Below are positions 18,665 through 27,296 of a stretch of 64,000 bases of DNA, in pieces. This DNA comes from an uncultured Candidatus Entotheonella sp. (GTDB lineage Bacteria; Tectomicrobia; Entotheonellia; Entotheonellales; Entotheonellaceae). The notes below the pieces were generated by a model. That model was not told the DNA's origin. It saw nothing but the letters and a program-made list of their open reading frames with translations, and made no database searches. The stretch lies in assembly GCA_958295825.1 (NCBI GenBank), contig OY282375.1, forward strand, positions 3,085,489 through 3,149,488, given 5' to 3'. A program made the translations under genes and the position numbers. Each line of letters starts with the position of its first letter. Position 1 is the first letter of the stretch.

Positions 18665-19660
18665 TTAGCTTCCTTTCACCCTGGTTTTTCTTGCGTCCTC
18701 TCGCCGAATTGCCGTCCGTAAGTGACGTTCGCTCAAAAACTCCTTCCCGGAGAGAATCATGTCCTTGGCGGCACGCCGAATTACGCGCTCCGCGTCAGCG
18801 TGAGACATACCCTTGAATAGCCCTGCGATACGGGCATCGTCAATCTCGAACTCCCTTCGCAATCCCCGAAGTTTGATGGCGAGAAGACGACGCAATTGCT
18901 CCAAGTTGGGGGGCTCGAATACCAGGACCTCATCGAATCGGCGCCAGACCGCGGCGTCAAGAATTCGTTCGTGATTGGTTGCCGCTATGAGAAGGCTTTT
19001 GCCGCGGTAATTGTCGATCATTTGGAGGACTGCGTTGACGACGCGTTTCAATTCGCCATGATCCGCCTCGTCGGCACGTTCTTTGGCCAGTGCGTCGAAT
19101 TCATCGAACAAGACGACCATTGGAACAGCGGAAATAAAGTCGAAAACCTGCCGAAGGTTTGCTGCTGTCTCGCCCAGATACGACGAGATAACGCTGTCGA
19201 TACGCACGATGGCCAGAGGAAGGGCTAATTCGCTCGCTACGATTTCCGCCGTCAGAGTCTTGCCGCATCCCGGAGGCCCGCAGAACAGCGATTTATCCGC
19301 TGGATACAAGCCATAGCTCTTGAGTAGGTCGGCTCGGTGGTGTTCCTGCAGCAGTTCGTCAAGCATTGAAGCGGTGTCATCAGAAAGAACGACATCCTCC
19401 AGGCGTCTGAGCGGTTCTTTCATTTCCAGCAAGGGCAGATTGCGTTCTCGGTCCGTGGGGACGTGTTGCGGAAATGGGAAGTTCGGCAAATCGGATTGCA
19501 TGGGACGACCATAGAGAATTTTCTCAAGGTCGTTGGCCAGTAAATGATGTTGTTTGGCTCTTTCTTCGCGGATGACCTGCTGCGAAACTTGATGGAAAGC
19601 GTCCTGGTTGCCCTCAGCACCGGTCTTGATGAGTTGCCGAAGTAATTTTGCCGATGCCAT
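18665..19660 (-). CDS. ietA: IetA-type AAA ATPase of an IetAS defence pair
   Basis: 331 residues from the ATG at 19660 (GCAGGAG site). Single AAA+ domain: Walker A CGPPGCGKTLTAE, Walker B VVLFDEFDAL, sensor AATNHERI, and an arginine-finger region in WRRFDEVLVFEPP. A helical N-terminal domain of about 100 residues probably recognises a partner. In IetAS the ATPase acts with the protease encoded next to it, presumably by gating or delivering substrate. The two genes are separated by 6 bases and must be cotranscribed. Confidence 0.85.
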   Translation of the reverse strand: MASAKLLRQLIKTGAEGNQDAFHQVSQQVIREERAKQHHLLANDLEKILYGRPMQSDLPNFPFPQHVPTDRERNLPLLEMKEPLRRLEDVVLSDDTASMLDELLQEHHRADLLKSYGLYPADKSLFCGPPGCGKTLTAEIVASELALPLAIVRIDSVISSYLGETAANLRQVFDFISAVPMVVLFDEFDALAKERADEADHGELKRVVNAVLQMIDNYRGKSLLIAATNHERILDAAVWRRFDEVLVFEPPNLEQLRRLLAIKLRGLRREFEIDDARIAGLFKGMSHADAERVIRRAAKDMILSGKEFLSERHLRTAIRREDARKTRVKGS

Positions 19661-19980
19661 CGTTTCTCCTGCCGCAAGGCCTGGTACATGGGCCATACAG
19701 CCCGCAGGTGTGGTGCTTTCTCCCAATAAGGGTCGGCTTGTGCTCAGTCCCGCTCAATGAGGGGTGGGCCTTGGCTGGGCTGTGAGGTTACCCGGTATCC
19801 CTGCCGAGTTCTGGTTGAAGCCCTGGTCGTGGAAACTCTCCCACTCGCACCGTCTTGCCAGCCTGCTGATGCTTGACCTCTCACGGTCACCTTGATTTGT
19901 GGTGCAACATACACCATTTTTCGCGGAATAGTGAAAACAGATGGTCTGTGTCACAGGCGCCGGAACGTCCGACTTAACTA
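19661..19980 (-). other. Upstream region of the ietAS operon
   Basis: 320 bases without a gene between ietA and the IS5-family element. The AT-richer part around 19895-19945 probably contains the ietAS promoter; I cannot assign -35 and -10 boxes with confidence. Confidence 0.3.
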
Positions 19981-20832
19981 GGGCCTGTTGACATTTAGGC
20001 AAGCGCCAAGCGAGAACTCACCGCATGAATCATCGCGGCGTAACTGACGTCCGTCTTCTCAAAACGCATCGCAAGACGACGGAAGTGCTTGAGTTTACAA
20101 AAGAAATGCTCCACCAGATGACGCCACTTGTACATCTCCACGTCGTAGTCGATCTCATCAACGCGATTCGACTTGGGGGGAATCACCGCCGTCGCACCCC
20201 GCTCTTTCAACTCGGCGCGCAAGGCGTTGCTGTCGTAGGCTCGCTCTGCAATCAACGCCTCGAACGCGACGCCATCAAGCAAAGAAGGAACGCCGGTCAG
20301 GTCGTGGCGCTGGCCCGGCAACAGGACGAATTTCACCAAATTGCCCAAGGCGTCGACCCTCACGCTGATCTTCGTGCTTGGGCCACCCCGCGAGCGACCG
20401 ACGGCTTGGCTGCGGGTCCCCCTTGAGCCCCGGCGCCGTGTTGATGGAGCCGTACGATGGCGCCGTCGATCAGCACGTACTCGAAGTCGGCGGCGGCTGA
20501 TAATTCCTTGAAAACTCGCTCGAAGACGCCTTTCCGCGCCCACCTCCGGAAACGTTGGAACAGCGAGTTCCACAGCCCGAACTCGCTGGGTAAATCGCGC
20601 CATGGAGCTCCGGTGCGAGCCATCCACAGGACGGCTTCGAGGAACTCCCGATTGTCTCTTGCGGAACGTCCGGGGTCGCCGTTCTTTCCAGGTAGCAATG
20701 GCGCCACACACGCCCATTGCGAGTCGCTGAGGATTCTTCGCGCCACGTGTCCACCTCCACTTGACTGATCTGGATTGAGGGTTGAATTCCCCTCAATTAC
20801 AGACGATGGACTATATGAATGTCAACAGGCCC
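19981..20832. mobile_element. IS5-family insertion sequence (IS427-like)
   Basis: 852 bp bounded by inverted repeats GGGCCTGTTGACATT (19981-19995) and AATGTCAACAGGCCC (20818-20832). It is flanked by TA on both sides, consistent with a 2-bp duplication. It carries one two-frame transposase on the minus strand and lies between hsdS and ietA. Confidence 0.88.
19995..20746 (-). CDS. IS5-family transposase in two overlapping frames
   Basis: The first frame (start 20746, MARRILSDSQWACVAPLLPG) gives the DNA-binding N-terminus and the first catalytic Asp in YVLIDGAIV, and would stop at 20360. The second frame supplies RSRGGPSTKISVRVDALGN, the second Asp in AERAYDSN and the Glu in HLVEHFFCKLKHFRRL. 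The switch occurs near a run of five G on the coding strand (20418-20422). This is a likely programmed -1 frameshift, usual in this IS group. The DDE residues are intact, so it may be active. Confidence 0.85.
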
Positions 20833-20874
20833 TAGATCACTACCGAAATTTCATCAGCAGTACGCCGATTCCCG

Positions 20875-22662
20875 TCAGTCCACCCCTCCGTCTAACGCCT
20901 CGTGCAACACCGATTCCAGCAACCGTCCCCGCTTTTCTTCTCTCACAGTGAGGTTCGCTTCCAAGTGGTCGCACAGGGCCATCAGTTCATCGACTTTGGC
21001 GACAATACGGTGCTGTTCGGCGAGTGGTGGGAGGGGAAACGGCACGCCCGCAACGATCTTGCCCGAGACCTCCCTGAACGTTGTCCCAGGTGCTTGCGCG
21101 TCGATTTCAGGCGCGAAACTCTGCATAACAATAGCGATGAATCGCGAACAATCTGACACGTAAGGGACAATAGATTTGAATCCCTGATTGGTAGAAATAG
21201 GACTCGCGGCAATCGCGACGTAACCGATTGGGGCACGGCTGGTAAAAAGTACGGTTCCCCCTGACATGAGCGTGGCCGAAGAACTTTGCAAGCCCTTCTC
21301 GGTTAAGTCGCGGGAGCCTCTGGAGATGAACAACTTCGAATGCCCACCCAAATCTGCGGGAGTCAGCCACGGTATACCTTGGCCCGGTTCGGCGAAATTT
21401 ACTGCATCATTGGCCGGAGGGGTACCTCCTCCAATAATCGCACCCACGGAATCCAATCTAACCCACTGCCAAGACTGCGGGACTTCGAAAGGAACCGTAA
21501 GTGCTTCACCGACACCTAGCTCACGCGGCTTCCGAATCTCTCCTGCCCTTATCAACCGCGCCTTCTCCGCGACAATCCGTTTCAGCAACTCCGATGCCGG
21601 CTCATCGTTTGAGTCTTGTGGCACCAACTTCCCCCGTACCGCAAGGTTGAGGATGGATTGACGCAGGTCCTTGATCTGGTCGGGGCGGGTGGTGAGTGGG
21701 GTGAGGTTGTCAAGGGCGAAGGTGGCATCATTCCGAAACATTGCCGGACCGGGGTCGGGCGCGTTGAGGCAGGCAAGGCTTGCCGCGGCCAGCCGGTTGC
21801 GCGTGGTTTCGCGCTCTGTCCGTGCGGCTTCCAGCCGATCGCACAGGGCCATCAGTGCATCGACTTTGGCGACGATGCGGTGTTGTTCGGCAAGGGGTGG
21901 GAGGGGAAACGGCACGCCCGTAACGATCTTGCCCGATGCCTCCCTGAACGTTGTCCCAGGTGCTTGCGCGTCGATTTCAGGCGCGAAACTCTGCATAACA
22001 ATAGCGATGAATCGCGAACAATCTGACACGTAAGGGACAATAGATTTGAATCCCTGATTGGTAGAAATAGGATTCGCGGCAATCGCGACATAACCGATTG
22101 GGGCACGGCTGGTAAAGAGTACGGTTCCCCCTGACATGAGCGTGGCCGAAGAACTTTGCAAGCCCTTCTCGGTTAAGTCGCGGGAGCCTCTGGAGATGAA
22201 CAACTCCGAATGCCCACCCAAATCTGCGGGAGTCAGCCACGGTATACCTTGGCCCGGTTCGGCGAAATTCACTGCCTCATTGGCCGGAGGGGTACCTCCT
22301 CCAATAATCGCACCCACGGAATCCAATCTAACCCACTGCCAAGACTGCGGAACTTCGAAAGGAACCGTAAGTGCTTCACCGACACCTAGCTCACGCGGCT
22401 TCCGAATCTCTCCTGCCCTTATCAACCGCGCCTTCTCCGCGACAATCCGTTTCAGCAACTCCGATGCCGGCTCATCGTTCGGGTCCTGCGGTACCAATTT
22501 GCCGCGCACCGCCAAGTCCAGAATAAACCGCCGCAACCGCGGGCCGGCATCCGGCGCGTCGGCGATGCGGTCGAAGTGCGTAAGCAGGTGTCCGGCGTTC
22601 ATCCCCGCGTCCAGGTCGAGCCGATGCTCGGTGTCGGGGGGCGGTTGAGTCGAGGTCGTCAT
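20875..22662 (-). CDS. hsdS: Type I restriction specificity subunit HsdS with duplicated recognition domains
   Basis: 595 residues from the ATG at 22662 (GGAG site 8 bases upstream). HsdS sets the DNA target of the type I enzyme through two target-recognition domains joined by conserved helices. Here both halves carry almost the same sequence: each begins RGKLVPQD, passes through PQSWQWVRLDSVGAIIGGGT and ends PLPPLAEQHRIVAKVD. At DNA level about 570 bases are duplicated with roughly ten differences. The predicted target is therefore two identical half-sites in inverted orientation. The domain order is otherwise normal and the frame is intact. Neighbours are hsdM and hsdR upstream. Confidence 0.92.
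   Translation of the reverse strand: MTTSTQPPPDTEHRLDLDAGMNAGHLLTHFDRIADAPDAGPRLRRFILDLAVRGKLVPQDPNDEPASELLKRIVAEKARLIRAGEIRKPRELGVGEALTVPFEVPQSWQWVRLDSVGAIIGGGTPPANEAVNFAEPGQGIPWLTPADLGGHSELFISRGSRDLTEKGLQSSSATLMSGGTVLFTSRAPIGYVAIAANPISTNQGFKSIVPYVSDCSRFIAIVMQSFAPEIDAQAPGTTFREASGKIVTGVPFPLPPLAEQHRIVAKVDALMALCDRLEAARTERETTRNRLAAASLACLNAPDPGPAMFRNDATFALDNLTPLTTRPDQIKDLRQSILNLAVRGKLVPQDSNDEPASELLKRIVAEKARLIRAGEIRKPRELGVGEALTVPFEVPQSWQWVRLDSVGAIIGGGTPPANDAVNFAEPGQGIPWLTPADLGGHSKLFISRGSRDLTEKGLQSSSATLMSGGTVLFTSRAPIGYVAIAASPISTNQGFKSIVPYVSDCSRFIAIVMQSFAPEIDAQAPGTTFREVSGKIVAGVPFPLPPLAEQHRIVAKVDELMALCDHLEANLTVREEKRGRLLESVLHEALDGGVD
21031..21611. repeat. HsdS recognition-domain duplication, second copy
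   Basis: Direct repeat of 21901-22481, offset exactly 870 bases, about 98 percent identical by eye. It encodes the C-terminal target-recognition domain. Confidence 0.9.
21901..22481. repeat. HsdS recognition-domain duplication, first copy
   Basis: Direct repeat of 21031-21611. It encodes the N-terminal target-recognition domain. Identity falls off sharply outside both blocks, which suggests a recent duplication or gene conversion limited to the recognition domain. Confidence 0.9.
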
Positions 22663-22796
22663 GTCCTTCACTCCAGATGGCAGTGTCTCAGTTATGACTC
22701 AATGTGCCGAAGATGGAAGGAACGTTAACCTGGACGTTACACCGCACACGCCGACCTGAAGAACCCTCATCGGCTCACTGGACGCCACCTGCACGT

Positions 22797-24254
22797 CTAT
22801 CGCAACAGCGCCTCGGCCAATATCGCCTTCAATTGCCCGCGCAGGGCCGCGGTTTCTGCCTCCGCGGCGGCCAGCTTCGCCAGCAATTCTTGCGGGTCGC
22901 CAAGGTCGTCCGCAGCCGTATGCGGGTTCTTGACGTCCAGGTTGTAGCCGCGCGCCTTCACGTCTTCAGCTGTCATCTTCCAGGCGCGGTCCGTCTCCTG
23001 GCGGCCGGTGCGGTCCGTCCTGCCCCACCAGTCGATGCAGGGTTGCAGATGCTCCAGGCGGATGGGCCTGGTCATGGAATAGGCTTTCTGGCCGTCGGGC
23101 ACACGGTGCTCGTAGAACCAGATGTCCTGCGTCGGCGTGCCCTTCTCGAAGAACAGCAGGTTGGTGCCGATGGCGGCGTAGGGCCGGAACACGGAGTTGG
23201 GCAGACGAACGAGGGTATGCAGGTTGCACGTCTCCAGCAGGTGTTCCTTGAGGCGCGTTTTGACGCCCTCGCCGAACAGGGAGCCGTCCGGCAGCACGAC
23301 CGCGGCGCGTCCGCCCGGCTTCAGCAGGCGGATGATGAGGGCGAGGAACAGGTCGGCGGTTTCCTTGGTGCGGAAATGCGCCGGGAAGTTGCTCTCGATG
23401 CCGTCTTCTTCCTTGCCGCCGAAGGGCGGGTTGGTCAGCACGATGTCCACGCGGTCCTTCTGCCCCCAGCCGACGTAGGGGCGGGCCAGGGTGTTGTCGT
23501 GGCGTACGAAGCTCGGGTCTTCGATGCCGTGCAGCAGCATGTTGGTGACGCACAGCATGTGCGGCAACTGCTTCTTCTCGACGGCGCGGAGCCCGGCCTG
23601 CATCGCCCGTTCATCTTCGGGCCGCTTGACGTAGCGCTCGCGCACGTGGCGCAGGGCGCAGGTCAGGAAGCCGCCGGTACCGCAGGCGGGATCGAACAGG
23701 ACTTCGCCGGGCCTGGGGTCGATGCGGTCGGCCATGAAGGCGGTGACGGCGCGCGGCGTGTAGTACTCGCCGGCGTTGCCGGCGGATTGCAGATCGTTGA
23801 GGATTTGCTCGTAGATGTCGCCGAAGTGCTGGCGCTCGGTCAGGTTGTTGAAGTCGATGTCGTTGATGCGGTTGACCACCTGCCGCATCAGCTGGCCGGA
23901 CTTCATGTAGTTGTAGGCGTCTTCGAACACGTCGCGCACGACGCGGCGGCGGTCGCCGGGCTGGCCGGTGGTTGGAAGTTGCTTGAGGGCCGGGAACAGC
24001 TCGTTGTTGATGAAGGCCAGCAGGTCCTCGCCGGTGATGCCCTCGGGGTCGGCCGCCCAGGCGCGCCACTGGAAGCGCTCGGGAATCGGGGCCGTGTAGT
24101 CCGGCTGCAGTAATTCCAGTTCCTGGTCCTGATCGTCGATGATCTTGAGGAAGAACATCCAGCACAGTTGACTGATGCGCTGGGCGTCGCCGTCAACGCC
24201 GGTGTCCTGGCGCATGACGTTCTGGATGGACTTGACGAGGGCGCGGACGGACAT
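22797..24254 (-). CDS. hsdM: Type I restriction-modification methyltransferase HsdM
   Basis: N6-adenine methyltransferase subunit, 485 residues. It has the N-terminal HsdM domain (ISQLCWMFFLKIIDDQD), the SAM-binding motif FDPACGTGGFL, catalytic NPPF in VLTNPPFGGKEEDG, and YYTPRAVTAFMADRI, the usual type I lead-in. A C-terminal helical tail (LAKLAAAEAETAALRGQLKAIL) contacts HsdS. It starts 3 bases after hsdR and is followed by hsdS, giving the order R-M-S. No damage seen. Confidence 0.95.
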   Translation of the reverse strand: MSVRALVKSIQNVMRQDTGVDGDAQRISQLCWMFFLKIIDDQDQELELLQPDYTAPIPERFQWRAWAADPEGITGEDLLAFINNELFPALKQLPTTGQPGDRRRVVRDVFEDAYNYMKSGQLMRQVVNRINDIDFNNLTERQHFGDIYEQILNDLQSAGNAGEYYTPRAVTAFMADRIDPRPGEVLFDPACGTGGFLTCALRHVRERYVKRPEDERAMQAGLRAVEKKQLPHMLCVTNMLLHGIEDPSFVRHDNTLARPYVGWGQKDRVDIVLTNPPFGGKEEDGIESNFPAHFRTKETADLFLALIIRLLKPGGRAAVVLPDGSLFGEGVKTRLKEHLLETCNLHTLVRLPNSVFRPYAAIGTNLLFFEKGTPTQDIWFYEHRVPDGQKAYSMTRPIRLEHLQPCIDWWGRTDRTGRQETDRAWKMTAEDVKARGYNLDVKNPHTAADDLGDPQELLAKLAAAEAETAALRGQLKAILAEALLR

Positions 24255-24257
24255 GGG

Positions 24258-26684
24258 CTAGGCGGTCTCCTGGTAGAGGGCGGCTTGCAAGTCGTGGACC
24301 GCGGCAACGAATCGGTCCCTGCCGCCGAAGGCGTTGATCAACTGCACCGGGGTGCCGAGTTGGTTGAGCGGCGGGATGCGCAGCACCGCGGCATCGTCCA
24401 GGTTGAGCAGTCCGTCGGCGGCGTATTTGGCCAGCAGTGCGTCGAGCACGGCGCGGGCCTGGTCGCCGTACTTGCCGAACACGTCGTGCTTTTTGACGTT
24501 GGCGGCACGCTCGCGGCGGGTCAGCGGCCTGGCGTCGAAGGCGACGTGGCAGATGAGGTCGAAGGGATCGAGATCCTTGTTCAGTTCTTTGACGATGGCG
24601 TCGAGTGCCAGACCCTCGCCCGCCAGTTCCTCGATGATCGCCTGCTTGCGCTGCTCGGCTTTCCAGCACCGCAGGAAGTCGTCGAGGCTGGCGAAGCGTT
24701 TTTTCAACGCCTTGCGGGTAAAGTCGCGCAGGGACTCGGTGACCAGCCTGCCGTACTCGTCGAGGTACTCCACCCGCTCGGCGATGATGGTGGCATCGAT
24801 GCCGTCCACGTAAACCTTGCGCGTGCCGACTGGGTACGGCTGTGGGTCCGGGGCGTCGTGGAGGATGACGTCCTCGTCGTCGAGCTGCGACGGTTCCGGA
24901 TCGCCGGCATCGTCCGGCGGCGTGATGGGATCACTTGCCTTCGGCTCGTAAATCTGAACCGGCTCACCGTCAAATTCCGGGTCGGCGAAATGGCTGGTGG
25001 CGTTCCGGAAATCCATCAGGGTAAAGTAGAACTTGTGCGTGTCTTCGTGCACGCGGGTGCCGCGTCCGACGATCTGCTTGAATTCGGTCATGGAGCCGAC
25101 CAGACGGTCAAGCACGATCAGCCGACAGGTCTGCGCGTCGACCCCGGTGGAGAGCAGCCGCGACGTGGTGACCAGCACGGGATACGCCGATTCCGGGTCG
25201 ATGAAGTTGCCGAGTTCCGCCTGACCCTCGGGATCGCCGCCGGTGATGCGCATGACGTAGCGGTGGTTTTGCGCCGCGAGGTCGTCGTTTTCGTTGACGA
25301 GCGCCTGCCGCATGCGCGCGGCGTGTTCCTGGTCAACACAGAAGAGGATCGTCTTCTGGAAGCGGTCGCCGCTTTCCTTCAGGAATTCGGTGACCTTGCG
25401 GGCGACGAGCTTGGTCCGTCCGTCCAACACCAGATTGCGGTCGAAATCCCTGGTGTTGTAGATACGGTCTTCGATTTCCACGCCATCGCGGTCGAGCCGG
25501 GCCTTTTCGGGGCGGTAGCCTTCCACGTCGCGGTCGACGTGGACCTTGATGACCTTGTACGGCGCGAGGAAGCCGTCGCGGATACCCTGTTTCAGGGAGT
25601 AGGTGTAGACAGGTTCGCCAAAGTAATGGAGGTTGGACACGTACCGGGTTTCGCGGGGTGTGGCGGTCAGCCCGACCTGCGTAGCGGTGCTGAAGTATTC
25701 GAGGATTTCCCGCCAGGCCGAATCCTCGGCGGCGCTGCCGCGGTGGCACTCGTCGATCACGATGAGGTCGAAGAAGTTGGGCGAGAACTCGCGGAAGAGC
25801 TTCTGGTGTTCTTCGGGGCCGGTGATGGCCTGATAGAGGCCGAGGTAGATTTCGTAGGCGGTGTCGATGCGGCGCTTCTTGTTGATGACGGTTGCGCCAA
25901 CAGCGGAAGCGTCGTCCCCGCGCTCGATGGTCCCGGCATGGGTGGAGAGCTTGGCCATGGCGGGGCCAAAGGGCCGGAAGTCGTTGACCATCGTCTGATC
26001 GACCAAGACGTTGCGGTCAGCCAGGAACAGGATGCGTTTCTTGCGACCCGTCTTCCATAACCGCCAGATGATTTGAAACGCGGTGTAGGTCTTGCCGGTT
26101 CCGGTCGCCATGACGAGCAGGACGCGGACGCGACCCTTGGCGATGGCCTCGATTGCGGCGTTGATGGCACTCACCTGATAGTAGCGCGGCGCCTTGTCGC
26201 TGCCGTCTTCGAAATAGTCCTGCAGGACCACGGCTTCGGCTTCGGGCGTCAGACCCTTCCAGACGCGAAAGCGCGCCCACAGGTCACCCGGCGACGGAAA
26301 GGCGTCGAGGTCGAGGGTAACTTCCGTGGCCGCGCTGACGCCGCTGCGGTCGTGGAAGACGAAGCCATCGCCGTTGGAGGAGAACACGAAGGGGATGTCG
26401 AGGGTGACGGCGTAATCGAGCGCCTGTTGCATGCCGTCGCCGATGGCGTGGTTGTTGTCCTTGGCCTCGACCACCGCGATGGGGATATTCGGCTTGTAGT
26501 AGAGGAGGTAATCGGCGCGCTTGCCCTTGCCCCGGCTGACCAGCTTGCCGCGCACGATGATGCGGCCCTTGGTGAAGCTGACCTCCTCGCGGATTTGCGT
26601 CATCTCGTCCCACCCGGCCTCACGCAAGGCCGGGGTGATGAACTTGGTGCAGATGTCGCGTTCGCTGAGGCTTTTCTTGTCCAT
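24258..26684 (-). CDS. hsdR: Type I restriction endonuclease subunit HsdR
   Basis: 808-residue motor and nuclease subunit. The N-terminal PD-(D/E)XK nuclease shows RADYLLYYKPNIPIAVVEAK (E-x-K). The SF2 helicase core has Walker A VMATGTGKT, the DECH box VIDECHRGS, LTATPRETRY and the motif VI-like QIVGRGTRVHED. The C-terminal part (residues about 600-790) is the helical EcoEI-type domain. It cleaves DNA after translocation when both strands of the HsdS target are unmethylated. It is the first of three tightly spaced genes. Confidence 0.95.
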   Translation of the reverse strand: MDKKSLSERDICTKFITPALREAGWDEMTQIREEVSFTKGRIIVRGKLVSRGKGKRADYLLYYKPNIPIAVVEAKDNNHAIGDGMQQALDYAVTLDIPFVFSSNGDGFVFHDRSGVSAATEVTLDLDAFPSPGDLWARFRVWKGLTPEAEAVVLQDYFEDGSDKAPRYYQVSAINAAIEAIAKGRVRVLLVMATGTGKTYTAFQIIWRLWKTGRKKRILFLADRNVLVDQTMVNDFRPFGPAMAKLSTHAGTIERGDDASAVGATVINKKRRIDTAYEIYLGLYQAITGPEEHQKLFREFSPNFFDLIVIDECHRGSAAEDSAWREILEYFSTATQVGLTATPRETRYVSNLHYFGEPVYTYSLKQGIRDGFLAPYKVIKVHVDRDVEGYRPEKARLDRDGVEIEDRIYNTRDFDRNLVLDGRTKLVARKVTEFLKESGDRFQKTILFCVDQEHAARMRQALVNENDDLAAQNHRYVMRITGGDPEGQAELGNFIDPESAYPVLVTTSRLLSTGVDAQTCRLIVLDRLVGSMTEFKQIVGRGTRVHEDTHKFYFTLMDFRNATSHFADPEFDGEPVQIYEPKASDPITPPDDAGDPEPSQLDDEDVILHDAPDPQPYPVGTRKVYVDGIDATIIAERVEYLDEYGRLVTESLRDFTRKALKKRFASLDDFLRCWKAEQRKQAIIEELAGEGLALDAIVKELNKDLDPFDLICHVAFDARPLTRRERAANVKKHDVFGKYGDQARAVLDALLAKYAADGLLNLDDAAVLRIPPLNQLGTPVQLINAFGGRDRFVAAVHDLQAALYQETA

Positions 26685-26725
26685 TTGGTCAGTCCTTCAC
26701 CCTTTTCGGCCAACACCTTGAGGGC

Positions 26726-26947
26726 CTACACCTCCACAAATTCCGCAACCGTTTGCGGCTCCGGTATCGGGATTCCGTTTTCCCGCAAACCTTCCAGATG
26801 AAAGGCAATCGCCTCCCGTACGTTCTGAGCGGTCTCTTCTCCTATCTTGCCTGGGGCCACGCAGCCGGGCAAATCAGGCACATAAGCTGAGTAGTTGTTT
26901 ACTGCCTTTTCGATTCTGGGGCGCTGGCTGCGCCGCCCTATTTTCAT
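26726..26947 (-). CDS. hicB: HicB-like antitoxin, orphan
   Basis: 73 residues with the HicB/UPF0150 core: NNYSAYVPDLPGCVAPGKI, then the helix AQNVREAIAFHLEGLRENG and IPIPEPQTVAEFVEV. HicB normally neutralises the HicA mRNA interferase and represses its own operon. No HicA-like gene is visible on either side. It lies 41 bases upstream of hsdR in the same direction, so a regulatory role for the restriction operon is conceivable. Confidence 0.75.
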   Translation of the reverse strand: MKIGRRSQRPRIEKAVNNYSAYVPDLPGCVAPGKIGEETAQNVREAIAFHLEGLRENGIPIPEPQTVAEFVEV

Positions 26948-26962
26948 AGTGCTACAGACTAC

Positions 26963-27178
26963 TCAGTCCCGCCCGGACCGAACCCCAGCGCCCGTTCCGG
27001 CTCGTTGTACGTGCATGAGGAAGATTTTCCATTTGCCGTCCTGGCGCAGCAGGGTGTAGATGGCGGCGCCCTGAAAGAGCAACTCACCCGATTTTTTGTG
27101 CAGAAATCCATCTTGCACAAAAAATCGGGGTTCTGCACAAAAAGTCTTCGAAAAAGGGGACTTTTTGTGCAAAGCCAC
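26963..27178 (-). pseudogene. Remnant of an NTF2/SnoaL-like domain protein
   Basis: Only the C-terminal part reads like protein: SGELLFQGAAIYTLLRQDG followed by KWKIFLMHVQRA, the usual last strands of DUF4440/SnoaL-type cone-fold proteins. The upstream half is replaced by A/T-rich inverted repeats. Probably a broken fragment. Confidence 0.4.
27090..27171. repeat. Two consecutive perfect 13-bp inverted repeats
   Basis: GATTTTTTGTGCA (27090-27102) pairs with TGCACAAAAAATC (27114-27126). TGCACAAAAAGTC (27134-27146) pairs with GACTTTTTGTGCA (27159-27171). All four arms are variants of one GACTTTTTGTGCA motif. A related sequence occurs at 15335-15352. Possibly a small mobile or protein-binding repeat. 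Confidence 0.7.
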
Positions 27179-27296
27179 GCCGACCGTAAGCGTTCAGGGG
27201 ATTGCCCTGCCCTTGTCTGTTGCATGACCGCCTTATCATCGGCTAGGGTCACTCGTTCCGCATTCTCCTATTGGCCCTGTTTTCAGGAAATCCCGA

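Noticed and set aside
22704..26801. Large plus-strand frames opposite hsdM and hsdR
   Set aside because: GC-rich antisense shadows without family motifs; the minus-strand genes show clear catalytic motifs.
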